A stretch of 64,000 bases of DNA from assembly GCF_021155765.1 (NCBI RefSeq), contig NC_060105.1, forward strand, positions 8,677,501 to 8,741,500, read 5' to 3'. The notes beneath the pieces are model-generated. The model saw only the letters and a program-made list of their open reading frames with translations. It was not told the origin of the DNA and searched no databases. A program made the translations under genes and the position numbers. Below, piece after piece: positions 1-10,884 of this stretch. The stretch comes from Diprion similis (taxonomy: Eukaryota; Arthropoda; Insecta; Hymenoptera; Diprionidae). Each line of letters starts with the position of its first letter. Position 1 is the first letter of the stretch.

Positions 1-2239
1 GCAGTTTCATTTCACCCCTCGAACCCCGTCCCTTGTCCTCTCCCCTACGGACCTACCAAATTGGATTATTGTATAATCTCCTGCAGAATTTTCACTCCGA
101 GAAACGTCGATAGTCAGACCCGCCCGTCGACCGTTCTCTGACTGCATTTCTCACCTTTGCTTTAAAGGTGGACATTTTTTTTTCTTTCTTTCTTTCTTTC
201 TTTGGTTTTTTTTTTGTCTATGTAGAAGGGAAGCAAGGTGGCGACAAGTTTGTTCAATTAAAATTCACTACTCTCAATAAATTCGGAATACCCTGATGTT
301 TTCTCACGAAGCTTAAATTGAGTATATTTTGGAAAGATTATTTATGATGGCGAAAGCTCCAGAAATTCTGCACATTGAATACGTAAATTTGTATGGAAAA
401 AATATATTGTATTGCTTCGGATAACACAAATAATTAGAAATTGAATAATGCTATTTCCGAAAGTTAGCTTAACTGAATGTCCTAATCATGGTTGAAGTTT
501 GAAAACGATTTAAAAAATAAAATAAAAAGATACATTTTTCCCTATGTTCCGCTATAATTCCCTGACTATTTCCGGTTTTCCCGGTCTGTCGCCACCCTCT
601 TAAAAAGTCTGCGATGCCTTGGGCTCGTTCGAAAATTTGCAATTCATAGGAATCCTCGTTTGAAGATACTTTCCTGAAAAGCTTCGAACTGTTTCTAAAG
701 TCATCGTAATTATTTTATCATATTTCTTATGTCTTCACATATTGTTGGTGGTTCGACAGTTTTCTTGTATTAACTTTGAAATGAGAGATGTTTTCGCAGA
801 AGGTTGAAAATTTTTCTATCATTAAATTTAGCAGCAAATTTTTAGGTAGGATCGATTTTCTGGATTACAAAAAATGCGTACTTGAATCCTGAACAGCACC
901 AATGAAAAATATACTCGGTCGAGTTTATTTTGAGTAATAATCTGTCGTTCGAACTCCCCGACAGATCAATGAAAAGTTAGAGCAGTCGAATGGAGATGGA
1001 TTAATACACTTTGTTAACGATCGTCCTAGCAATTGTTGTTAGAACGAATAACTACCAGTTTAGAATTCTTTTATATTTTTAAAACAGACTCTATTCTGTT
1101 CAATTCGAAATTCGTGAGAGTGAAAAATTCTGATACATACGAACTATCTCTGAAGATAATTACAAATAATTACAAACGGCTTCAAGTTGGGGCTACTTTA
1201 AAAATTACAAGTTAAATTGATTATTTGCTGCTATAATTACATCCCATCTGTAGATTTGCTGCCGTCCTTGAGGCTTATTGTTGGCTGAAGGTTACTCTCG
1301 GCAAACTCCGTGTAGTGGCAGGAAGGAATTCGGATGTCGAAATATTTGGTAGTTGGAGGGAAAGGAAGGAAATTTAATTTGTTGCGATTTTAGTTGGACT
1401 GTAACGACCCAACAACCTAAATTAACATTTTATGTAATATTTTTACGCAGTACAGAATGTGAAATAAACTTCGAGCAAGCAACTCGAATGTTCCCATAAA
1501 CACGCTCGAATCATTCGCTACATTCACACGGATCGATGGACAATGGACATCGATGTTTTCCAATGAAAACGAATTCGAAATACTTAAGCTTACACGAACT
1601 TATTCCACTTCAAATTGAAAGATCTTCCATTCCATTGTAAGTCACGGAAAGAACTAGTTTTGAAATTACCAAAAAATTAATTTGTACCGTCTAACTCTGT
1701 AGCAAGTGGTTTTTAAATTTTGGAAAATAAAACCCACCTTAGTTTACACTGTTTTACAATAATGTAAAGCGATAATGCTTGGTACTATGATTGTTGTAAT
1801 AGTAGTACATATAACAAAGATCAAATGCAGGATATACAGGCGGGGCATTCGCGGCCCTGTCACCAATTTCCACCGTTGAAGCAACATCCGATCTCCGGAG
1901 ACTCGGTACGTACCAGTACGATTGATTGATTCGATGCACGTTCCGTGTCGGTACTTGCATATTATCGAGTGACTGTACACCTGCTGCACAAACAGCATAT
2001 GTAGGTGGGTATAACAAACCGTAGATAACACAGTGCATCCGTTCTATCATGGAGCCTCAAAATAGTTAGACGATAAAACCCCGCCACACCAAGGTGCGCA
2101 TGTGTGCCTGTATACACTGGATCACAGCCTGCAAGAACGTGGCTCAACTGCGTCAAGAACCTTCCTCACCACCTTCACCCTACCCTAAACCGGGGTGTCG
2201 CGGTTGACTAAATTACCAGCCGACCCCACCTGATGTAGA
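1..2239. other. upstream non-coding DNA
   Basis: I find no supported gene. A (TTTC)n/poly-T tract lies at about 174-212. From about 1800 to 2235 the base composition becomes more balanced, as expected for the promoter-proximal region of the Gly-rich gene that follows. The short open frames here on either strand lack splice signals and recognisable protein features. Confidence 0.6.
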
Positions 2240-2276
2240 TATAAATAGACCTCCTGCGAGGAGAGCGATTATCAGT
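2240..2276 (+). promoter_or_regulatory. TATA box plus arthropod initiator of the Gly-rich gene
   Basis: TATAAATA lies at 2240-2247. The arthropod initiator TCAGT lies at 2272-2276, which puts the likely +1 A at 2274, about 34 bases after the first T of the TATA box. This spacing is slightly long but normal. A TATA-Inr core promoter fits a strongly and tissue-specifically expressed secreted or cuticle-type gene. Confidence 0.7.
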
Positions 2277-2405
2277 ATAATCCGGGGAATCAAGAGGTGC
2301 TTGTATAACTGGTAGCTGATGGTAACAGGATCCCTAGACGAGAAACTATTAGTGATCAAAGGGCTGCATCGACATCAATACCCGCATAACCCATTAATCA
2401 AAAAG

Positions 2406-4287
2406 ATGATCTCAATCGGAGGTGCGTCAATTCGCGCCATCCTGATTCTGACAGTGTTTCTCCGGGGAGTGCGATCCACTGCGACGTCTGACGAGATAAT
2501 CGGAGGTTCTGACAGTATCGGATACGGGATTGGTGGTTACGGTGGTTCGATCGGCGGGATTGGAGGTCGTCTTGGCTTCGGAAGTGGTCTCGGTTCCCTG
2601 GGGTTTAACGGCGGCCATCTAGGATACGGGTCTGGACTTGGCGGTAGGACCAGGTCCTTCTCATCCAGCTACGGTGACGTCGGATCTGACATCAGCGATC
2701 TCGGTGGCACGAGTGCTGGAATCGTTGACCTCGGTGGCTACGGTGGCTACGATGGAGGAAGCCTGGGATACGGCGGCTATGGTGGTGGAGGCTACGGTGG
2801 ATATGGTGGTGGAGGCTATGGCGGGTACGGTGGTGGAGGCTTTGGCGGCTATGGTGGCTATGGTGGCTATGGTGGCTATGGTGGCGGAGGCTACGGTGAC
2901 TATGGTGGCGGTTATGGCGGCTATGGTCGAGGCTACGGCGGTGGACTAGAGAAGAGCGGGTTTTCCAAGGGTGGAGAGTCCGTAAACAACGGCGCTTACC
3001 ATGACGAGAAGGGCCTTAAAGGTCAGTCGAGCAGTCGGCTGGCCGAAGGCCTTTCAGCTGGCCAGTTGGCAGCCAAAGACGCCAAGGGTAGCTCTGGATA
3101 CTACACTGACGCCGGTGGCGTAACGTCTGGATATGTGGACAAGAAGTCGTACGGGGGTGGAAGTCATTATGATCAGAAAGGTGAGACGGAGAAAATTTAC
3201 GGAGGAGTATTCACGGGCTTTCGTCCTCTTAGTGATGTCATTGTGCCAAAGATACAGCGGCCGGGTTTCTCGCGACGTCAGGTCGACTATTATAACTTTG
3301 GCTCAAAAGCTTCACCCACTCAAAAGCAGTATTCGGGTTTCGATAATGAAAACCCTCGATATTGGACCGTGTACCGACATAACACATTGTATCCCGGGCC
3401 TTACTTTCATGGAGTATTATTCACGATGAATTGAAATGTATTTGTAAAAAATTAGAAATTTATATCTTTGTTAAGATTTATAGTCGAGACACAATTTACA
3501 GTTTGATCCGGAATTTTGTCAATAATTTTAAATTCATTACTTCACCGAGTTACAAGCTATGTGTAATAAATAAATAATACTAGGTATATTTTCTTGGGAG
3601 TATTAAAATCGAATACAGAAGAAAATTTTCCCACGTTCAATATTCTTAACCGAAAGCCAGCAATCGTTATTGGATTCCTACCGTAGTTTTTCTAGTTGGA
3701 TAAAGTGATCCTTTTAGTTGTATCTTACACCGAATGACAGACCTTTTGAAAAGAAAGGTTCCTGTCGCTATCCGTGAGGAAAAATATGAAATTTGAAGGG
3801 AAGAGAAAAGAAAACAGCAAAAAGAGGAAACAAAAAAGAAAAAAAAAAAACACTTCTCGCAGGTAGCAAAGGGGCCGAAGACAAGGCGGCAACTGGGCAC
3901 AAAAAGGGACACGCAACAAATGGGTTCGAGACTTCCCACCACAAGGATGAGACTGGGAAAACGACGACCTTTTACGACGTTGCAAACGACGAGGGTGATC
4001 ATTACGACTACGGAGGCACCCGAGGCGCCTTTGGAGACCAGGGGAATAATTATTACAGCGGTGGGTACCAGGACCAGAAGTACAACGGGGGTGAACACGG
4101 GCACAAAGGGCACTACGACAAGGGGGTAAAATCCGGGAAGGAAAACGGGGACAAACTAGCTTATGGGAATCAAGTTTACTATGGAAATAACGGACAGTAT
4201 GGAGAGGTCGGTGGTAATGACAGAGCTTCGATTCTTGGACATTCGGAAGCCTCGAAATACTACAAGGGTCATCCATCTTATTACTAA
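2406..4287 (+). CDS. secreted Gly/Tyr-rich structural-type protein (two exons)
   Basis: Exons are 2406-3180 and 3863-4287, giving 399 aa. The donor is AAAG|GTGAGA at 3180/3181 and the acceptor TTCTCGCAG ends at 3862. Both are phase 1 and join as a Gly codon. I prefer the ATG at 2406: it has A at -3 and opens directly on a signal peptide (hydrophobic AILILTVFL core). The in-frame ATG at 2319 would add 29 polar residues in front of it. The mature protein starts with Gly-rich sequence. Residues about 120-180 are GGYGG/GGGGY repeats, as in insect cuticle and silk-like structural proteins. The second exon carries a Lys/His-rich block (HKKGH, then HHKDETGK, FYD) and a Tyr-rich tail ending HPSYY. 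That block resembles one seen in other insect Gly-rich secreted proteins, from memory. The role is probably extracellular matrix or cuticle, which is inference. A coding minisatellite makes the repeat length likely to vary. Confidence 0.8.
3181..3862 (+). other. intron of the Gly-rich gene, with an open read-through tail and internal AATAAA
   Basis: The exon frame stays open past the donor for 84 codons, to a stop at 3432-3434. AATAAA follows at 3565-3570. A poly-purine stretch (about 3795-3850) precedes the short pyrimidine tract of the acceptor. The intron could therefore yield an alternative 3' end (see findings). Confidence 0.6.
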
Positions 4288-4541
4288 CGATATGATAATT
4301 TCATGAGAGACGGATGATCGGACGACGTATATATGCGATAATCGATATGTAATATACGTCGAGTTATGCTTTATTTCTGCAAGACGGAAATCCGAAACAT
4401 GTATATAATAATGTACTCGATTTTTCGTAGGGAAGTTGTTGAGAACGATGTATCGTTTTTTCTTTTTTTAAATATGCAACACATGATTTTCTGTTTCTAA
4501 AAGTTTCTAAACGCAACGAAGTGTTGTAAAAAATAATTAAA
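4288..4541 (+). other. 3' UTR of the Gly-rich gene
   Basis: AT-rich sequence follows the TAA at 4285-4287. No canonical AATAAA is close by. The best poly(A) signal I see is the variant ATTAAA at 4536-4541, about 250 bases after the stop. Confidence 0.4.
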
Positions 4542-7152
4542 GAGCGTCTAATTTATTCTTCATTGAAACATAATTATCCTCTGATCGAAATTCTTACTAC
4601 AAGTTTAAAATCGCTACAAGACAATTAAAAAAAAAAAATATTTTAGACATATACAATATACATATATGTGGAAGAAGGTTTCATCTTTGATGTCGGAAGA
4701 AACGGGGAATTCAAGAAATATATTTGCCAAGAGTTTTGTATCACAGAAATGAGTTTGCATAGTTTCAAATTTCGTTTATATAGTCTTATTATCTCATTTT
4801 TCTTTTTTTCTTGAGTATAACTACAGTTTGCAGAGCGCTGTGTCAGGAATCGGATAATACGCATCACGCTGCATAACGTGCATAACGCGAATGTGTATAT
4901 ATATGAGTAAATGTCATACGTACTGAACTACTTATTTATTTTGATTGCTGAGGTTACAGTAACAGACTACGTATATATTTCTACAATTGAATACATTTCA
5001 CTTACTTATATAGTTTTGCGTCTGGCTTATGCATACACATATATATGTGTACATAGATATTTCAAATTACAGTTTGTCTATTCGGCTCGAAAACCAAGTA
5101 TATCACGATTTAATGATCACAGGAAATTTCCATCATACATCAAACTCTGAAAACCGCCGAGTAAATGTACCTACGTGATTCTAGGATTACAAGTGATTAT
5201 ACTATAATAGTACAAGTTTGTTTTACGTAATATTCATCGGTTGTTTTTTTTTTTTTTTTTTTTTTTCTTAAATACGTTTTGAGCCACATTTTGATTGATA
5301 TGAGCGGGCTCAATGGAATTAGATTTTTTTTAGTCTTGAATTTTGTACATATTCGAACTCCACAATCTCTGATTCTAACAATAAGTGCGGAAGCCTGAAA
5401 TCGTATCTATATAGACAAACTGTAGACAAATATTACGTATTGTATATTGCGTATGTAAATGGTATAACTAAGCTGTTTGTAATCGCGAAATAGAATTTTA
5501 TTTATGCTTACAGTTTTTTATTTATAATGGAACGTATTAGGTTTTCATAAACATGAATCAATACGGAATAATCATTGGTCTTCAAGATAGATCATGTTAA
5601 AAGAACAAACAAAAGAATTTACGTTAGAAAAGAAAAAAACAAAAAGAAAATACAAATACAATAAATAGAAGAATATTTTTGATGATTGGAAAATTTAGTT
5701 AGGTATAAAACTATGCTCGACAGCCGTTGAAATAGAATGCAAGATTTCGCAAAGGTATACAACATTCACTTGGTATTAATATCCCCTAAATTTAAAAAAA
5801 GCTGAACAATATTTAGAACCTAAAGATAACATGGAGTGGTAAAAATTCAAATGAACAAAAATCACACTAACGGAAGAAAGCTTCGGTTGTTGGAAATTTT
5901 GATTTCCTCGATAATAGACGAATATGGCGGATTGATTAATTCAAACGATTTATACAGTTACAGTATTATGAAATACTACTTCCGAATTGGCATTTGCACA
6001 GCGAACGAATAACCAATTTATATATATTTAATATTTATATATATATATATATATTTTGTTTTAAATTGTACACATATTTTTGAAGTAAACTCTAAACAAT
6101 GGTCGTTAATTTGAAGGGAATGGATGGCAATATTTCTAACAAATACGGAATGAAATAAGATAATTTCTTGTCCTAAAATTTACGCTTAACAATAGGTATA
6201 CATAAAATTTGAAGTTGAAGCTCGTGCGGAATTCTGGCGATAATTAGCTCTGTCTGCCTGTCTAGTACGCAGCAAGAAGAAAGAGATCTCGGTAGATATG
6301 GGAGATTGAGAGGGCATCGTTTTTGCAGAAATCGTTTCTACAGAAAGCGAAGCCGTAACTTATTCTATTATTATCTTTATCACTTTCTTATGAGGGAATC
6401 ATGTGTTGTGGTTTCGGATACGGCTCAACTTATTCTAAACCTTTAAGGTGCCACAAATCGCTTGAATTTTGTTTCCGGACGAATAATTCTCAAGGTATTT
6501 AAATAATTTTTCTGTAGACACAAGCTTTGTAGAAATAAATTTTGCAGAAACGATTTCTGTAGAAACGTTCCTCTCCCAGGAGATTCTTAAAGGTAAATAT
6601 CTAAACAGTAAACTGTTTTATGCTAAATACTACAAGGCGCATTGAGGCTTGCTATGATAGTGTCGTAGTGGCTGACTAGAGCACACATTTCATCTATTAT
6701 GTCCCCCTCACCGATTTGAACATGTTTATTACTGGATTGTGGGATGAAAAAAGAAAGATTTCGGTAATCGTTAAGAGTAATTTCACACTGTTGAGCAGTT
6801 ATGAATCTTTCTAAAAGATACGTTTAGATAGTGGTGACTTTGCAGTTGTACTAACTCTATTAGATGTTAATTTTTTTTAAACGAAAATCTGTTGTTACTA
6901 CCAGGAATGAGCAACATATTAGGGGTATTGATGTATTTTTGGTAGTAGACAGTTCGTTGCTGCGCTGTTCTATGATCGATGAGAATTTGATCTTTGGCTA
7001 TTCAGGATTTCTGACAGTTTGAGACAGTTAATTACATTAATTCCAGGAACAAAGTCGAAGAACAGATCTATTTTTTTTTTTTTTTTTTTTTTTTAAACTT
7101 TCTTTTTTTAAACCGATTGTTTTACGGTTTTTTTGTGATTTTTTTTTAAATA
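4542..7152. other. intergenic AT-rich DNA between convergent genes
   Basis: No supported gene. It contains poly-T and poly-A runs (5247-5266, 7070-7094) and a TA microsatellite near 6030-6055. A 22-bp near-repeat, GCAGAAA...TTTCT..., occurs at 6325-6346 and 6544-6565. Small open frames here encode Ile/Tyr/Lys-rich chance peptides. Confidence 0.55.
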
Positions 7153-7158
7153 TTTATT
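7153..7158 (-). terminator. poly(A) signal of the tetraspanin gene
   Basis: TTTATT on the + strand is AATAAA on the coding strand. It lies 128 bases beyond the tetraspanin stop codon at 7286-7288. Confidence 0.55.
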
Positions 7159-7285
7159 TCTGTAATAAAACAAAAAAAACGAGTATTCTCGATGAGACTC
7201 AATTTAATGTTCAAATGATCCTAGAACAAGTCAAATTGGTCTTTAAAGACTTCCAACGTTTGGCTCTTCCTCAATTTTTTCGGAA

Positions 7286-10026
7286 TCAGTAAAGATAGTT
7301 TTGACGAGGAAAAACAGCTCGCGCAGCCTTTTCGTCTGGGTCCAATTGGTTTCTATAACGTCTAGCCAAGAATGCTGCAATCACCTATGAAACATATTTA
7401 AATCTAAGCCCAACCCTTCAGACGTGACTGAGAATTATAACAGAGAAAGCAAAACAGCACACAAGAAGCAAAAACATTAAATGTTTCAGTACAAAAGGCA
7501 TCTAATAACGATATACGACATGCACACATGTTATTCACAAAATATCGCACAATCATCGGTCAAGCATTTAATGTTAGGAATGCTTTTGTTTACAGTAGAG
7601 TTTTTTCCTATAACTAACCCCTGTAAATTGAACCGATAGACGTAAATACCTATGTATGTACATAGGAAACATTGAAGAGATGGAAAAGTCGCAGTTAATA
7701 AAAGTTGTGAATCCTGGATGAGTTTGTTGGAAAAAAGGAATAATGTTTATTTCACTACAATTTCGACAATGTCTTACGAAGAGTAATCACACTGCGCGAA
7801 CCTTGATAGACAACTTTTATAACTGCTTGTGACTAGTGAGAGAATGTCTGAAAATACCATAACCAGTGTTAAAAGCCACCCACCATCTGTTAGGAGGTTC
7901 GTACGAGGACACAGGGGACATGGCGATGGTGTTAGACTAGAGGAAAGCACTAGGATTAGCTCTTGGGTCTTTCTGGTTCCTGTAGCGTACGGTCAACCAA
8001 ACACCAACAAACTGTAATAGGCATGTACTTGTTAGTTTTAAGACACGACGAACGTCATTAAGAAGAACCGTTACTAATGATGGAAGAAATCTTTTTCAAC
8101 ATCAACTATTAAATTTCTTGAAAAATTGATTCACTTCTCATATAATTACTGTTAATTCATCATTCAAACACACACATCATATCAATTTAATAATTTGTAT
8201 TGAACTTTACAAATTCGGATACAATACTTATGACACCAGGCACGGGTCGAAATGTCACGTTTTTCCGCTTATTCACTCGCATCTCATTCACTCGACTTAC
8301 CTCTGTGAAACTGAAAAATAGTCCGATTCCGCCACATAGTTTAAAAGCATAGTCGATCGTTGATTGTAGTTTGTGCATACACGGTTCGCACTCGCATGGC
8401 TGTGGTTTCAATTCGCAGCAAAAATCCTAAGATTACAATCACAAAGCAGAATGAGTATGTTTCATTTATCAGTAAAATATTTGTCATTTGTTAGAATAGA
8501 AAGAAACAAATAAATGTATGTAAAAACATGGTACTAACATTTACGAAATGACAGCTGGGGTGATCCATAGAAGGCTTGCCGACCATTTTGGAACCCTCAA
8601 ATCCGCAGCAACTGAATGTTTTTTGAACTTTCGCTTTCAAGTCGTCATTTACTCGTTTCCATCCCTAAATAACAATGGTATTACTATAGAATCAGATTTG
8701 GATTAGCTAAGCGCAAAGACATTATCGTACGATCGAAGAATAATATGTGACACGACGCACGAAAGAATCAAATTTCTTATTTTTACCTCCTCGGCAAGTT
8801 GTTCTTGTTGTTCAGGATTTACGGCAAGACAAGCGCAGGCAATGCTGAACTGGATTAGGAATAGCAGGAACAAAATCACCATGTACTGTTTGTCGATGAG
8901 TTAAGAAGACCAATTTAGGAACATTTGAATATTGAATTTTTTGGCAAATTGAGATAAAGAAAAGACAATGCAAATCTTATTTACCATTTGTATACATTCA
9001 TTCTCACTAAAATTTGTGTCAATTGAAATAAAATCTGGCTTTATTTTTATCAACGACGCTTGGTTTTTATCGTTAAACAAACCCATTTATCTCACATTGT
9101 TATTTACTGTTTCTGAATATTCTAAGGCATAAAGATTGTGGAGCATATTGTTGATAAACTTCTCTTGTTCAATTCAAGATTGAGTTGTAATTTTCTCTTC
9201 CCAATTTACTCTGGTACTTTTTGCTAGACACGAATATTCAAAAGTTTGCGAGTAAGCATAGCTGCCTCAAATGACTATTTAGCGATTCGACAAATTCATG
9301 CGATTCCAGCCTTCAGAGTTTGGTACACATTTTTTTGTCAATATTTAGTTTGTATCTGTGGTAGAATCTATCAGATTTTTACCAAATTATGTAAAAAAAC
9401 AGCGACGAATCCTTTTAAATTAAAACCTGAAGTTCTCGTGAAAAAATTTATGGCAAACGATGAAATAAGACGATTCTATATAGAGATCGACTCTTGGGTC
9501 GAACTTGGAAGGTCAAAGGGCAATTGATTGCGATTGATCAGCTAGTGATAACGATTTGTGGTGTAAAAAAGGATACAAAGAACAGTAGAACTTGATGGTG
9601 TTTTATCGCTCCAATTAGGCCGAGTATCGATATGAGGAAAAGTATCACTCCGCAGGCTAAAATTCCTCCGATTATAGGCAAATTTGTAACGAGTGCTGAG
9701 GCTCTGCCATAGACAGCTACGCCAATCAAGATGAAGGCGACGACCTGAAAGGAAAAAACGAGAGAAGAGGGGATGAGAAGTTTTTTTTAACGTTTTCGTT
9801 TCGAAAGTAGCAAATCATCGGGAGATATACGGCGACTCTATAGGAGAAAGTGGAAATATATGAATGAATGAATAATGAATTAAAGAGACAAAGAGAGAAA
9901 GTTATTTATGATTTGCGAATATTATTCATATGAATATATGGTAAAATTTAATTATTTAATACTCACGATGTAGAGAACGTTTAGCGCCGTTAGTGCATTT
10001 TTTGAACATGTAAAACCACCGCACAT
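7286..10026 (-). CDS. Tsp97E: tetraspanin, Tsp97E/TSPAN31-TSPAN13 type (six coding exons)
   Basis: Coding exons on the - strand are 10026-9967, 9744-9577, 8885-8787, 8664-8545, 8426-8301 and 7384-7286. They are all joined in phase 0 and encode 223 aa. The protein begins [20 protein letters not shown], the hallmark N-terminus of this subgroup. Four membrane spans lie at roughly 10-33, 42-65, 77-97 and 175-198. The large extracellular loop carries the tetraspanin CCG signature at 128-130, PSC at 145-147 and further Cys at 152, 153, 160, 162 and 165. The last span reads [12 protein letters not shown], and a short cytosolic tail ends YLY. Tetraspanins organise membrane microdomains with partner proteins. 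Nothing in the sequence names the partner. Length and motifs are complete, with no disruption. A TTTCAG acceptor at 10069 suggests a separate non-coding first exon farther upstream (higher coordinates). Confidence 0.93.
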
Positions 10027-10068
10027 CTTCTACCAAGAGATTTATCAATCGCTCAGTTTTTTACGGAG
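10027..10068 (-). other. 5' UTR part of the first tetraspanin coding exon
   Basis: The coding exon appears to begin at 10068, just after an acceptor reading ACTTGTTTCAG on the - strand. It gives 42 bases of 5' UTR before the ATG at 10026-10024. The upstream exon was not located. Confidence 0.45.
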
Positions 10069-10496
10069 CTGAAACAAGTAATGATTGATTGAGATGTTTC
10101 TTTTCTTTCTATACGTCTGGTTCTTAAGTGCGTGCAAATAAAGTCTTTTCTTTGCGACCGAAGTATAAGGTGGAATTTCGCTGTACGCGGATTTGCGCGT
10201 GTCTGTGTAAGGCGAAATTGGATGCAATTTAAGCCAGCGCGAGTCTCAAACCGGATAGAATATTATTCTTCTGATTATTAGGCTGTTCCCTCTCCTTCAT
10301 GAGACGAGATCTGCACAGGCAAATATTGCAGTAGACTGAACACTGAACAGACGTGAATTGACACTTGACAGCAGACGGTCGCTACTCGCTATTACGCTGA
10401 ATCGATAGCAACGTCCGATCATCGATTGCCTTGTGTCTTTATTCTTGTTCGAGAATCGATACATCTCGATGCACCGACTTGAAGCGCGGCGCCAAC
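10069..10496. other. upstream region of the tetraspanin gene
   Basis: Moderately GC-rich for the window. It probably holds the non-coding first exon and promoter of the tetraspanin gene, but I see no convincing TATA box or initiator. Confidence 0.35.
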
Positions 10497-10884
10497 GAAC
10501 CGAGATTCGAAATTCGAATCTTAATCCAACGGACAAAACGGTCTGGAGGAAAAATCTCGACTCGACGATATCGGATAAACGATTTTTACCCTCGACCGTT
10601 ACTTTCAGTGATCAAAAAACCGATTGAAACATGTTCGAACCGAGATTCGAAATTTGAATTCTAATACAACGGACAAAAGGGTCTGGAGGAACAATCTTGA
10701 CTCGACGATATCGGATGAACGATTTTTATTCTCGACCGTTACTTTCAGTGATCCAAAAACCGATTGAAACATGTTCGAACTGAGATTCGAAATTCGAATT
10801 TTAATCGAACGGATAATATCGGATAAACGATTTTTACCCTGGACCGTTACTGTTGGAGATGCAAAAACGGATTGAAACATGTTC
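10497..10884. repeat. 140-bp tandem repeat, about 2.8 copies
   Basis: Units start at 10497, 10637 and 10777 with GAACCGAGATTCGAAAT or GAACTGAGATTCGAAAT. The first two are close copies. The third has lost about 35 bases, including the block GGTCTGGAGGA. Each unit ends with a GATTGAAACATGTTC block. Open frames that cross this stretch on either strand are shadows of the repeat. Confidence 0.9.

Noticed and set aside
3667-4276. Two overlapping open frames (148 and 183 codons) on the - strand
   Set aside because: They are antisense shadows of the second exon of the Gly-rich gene and its purine-rich intron end.
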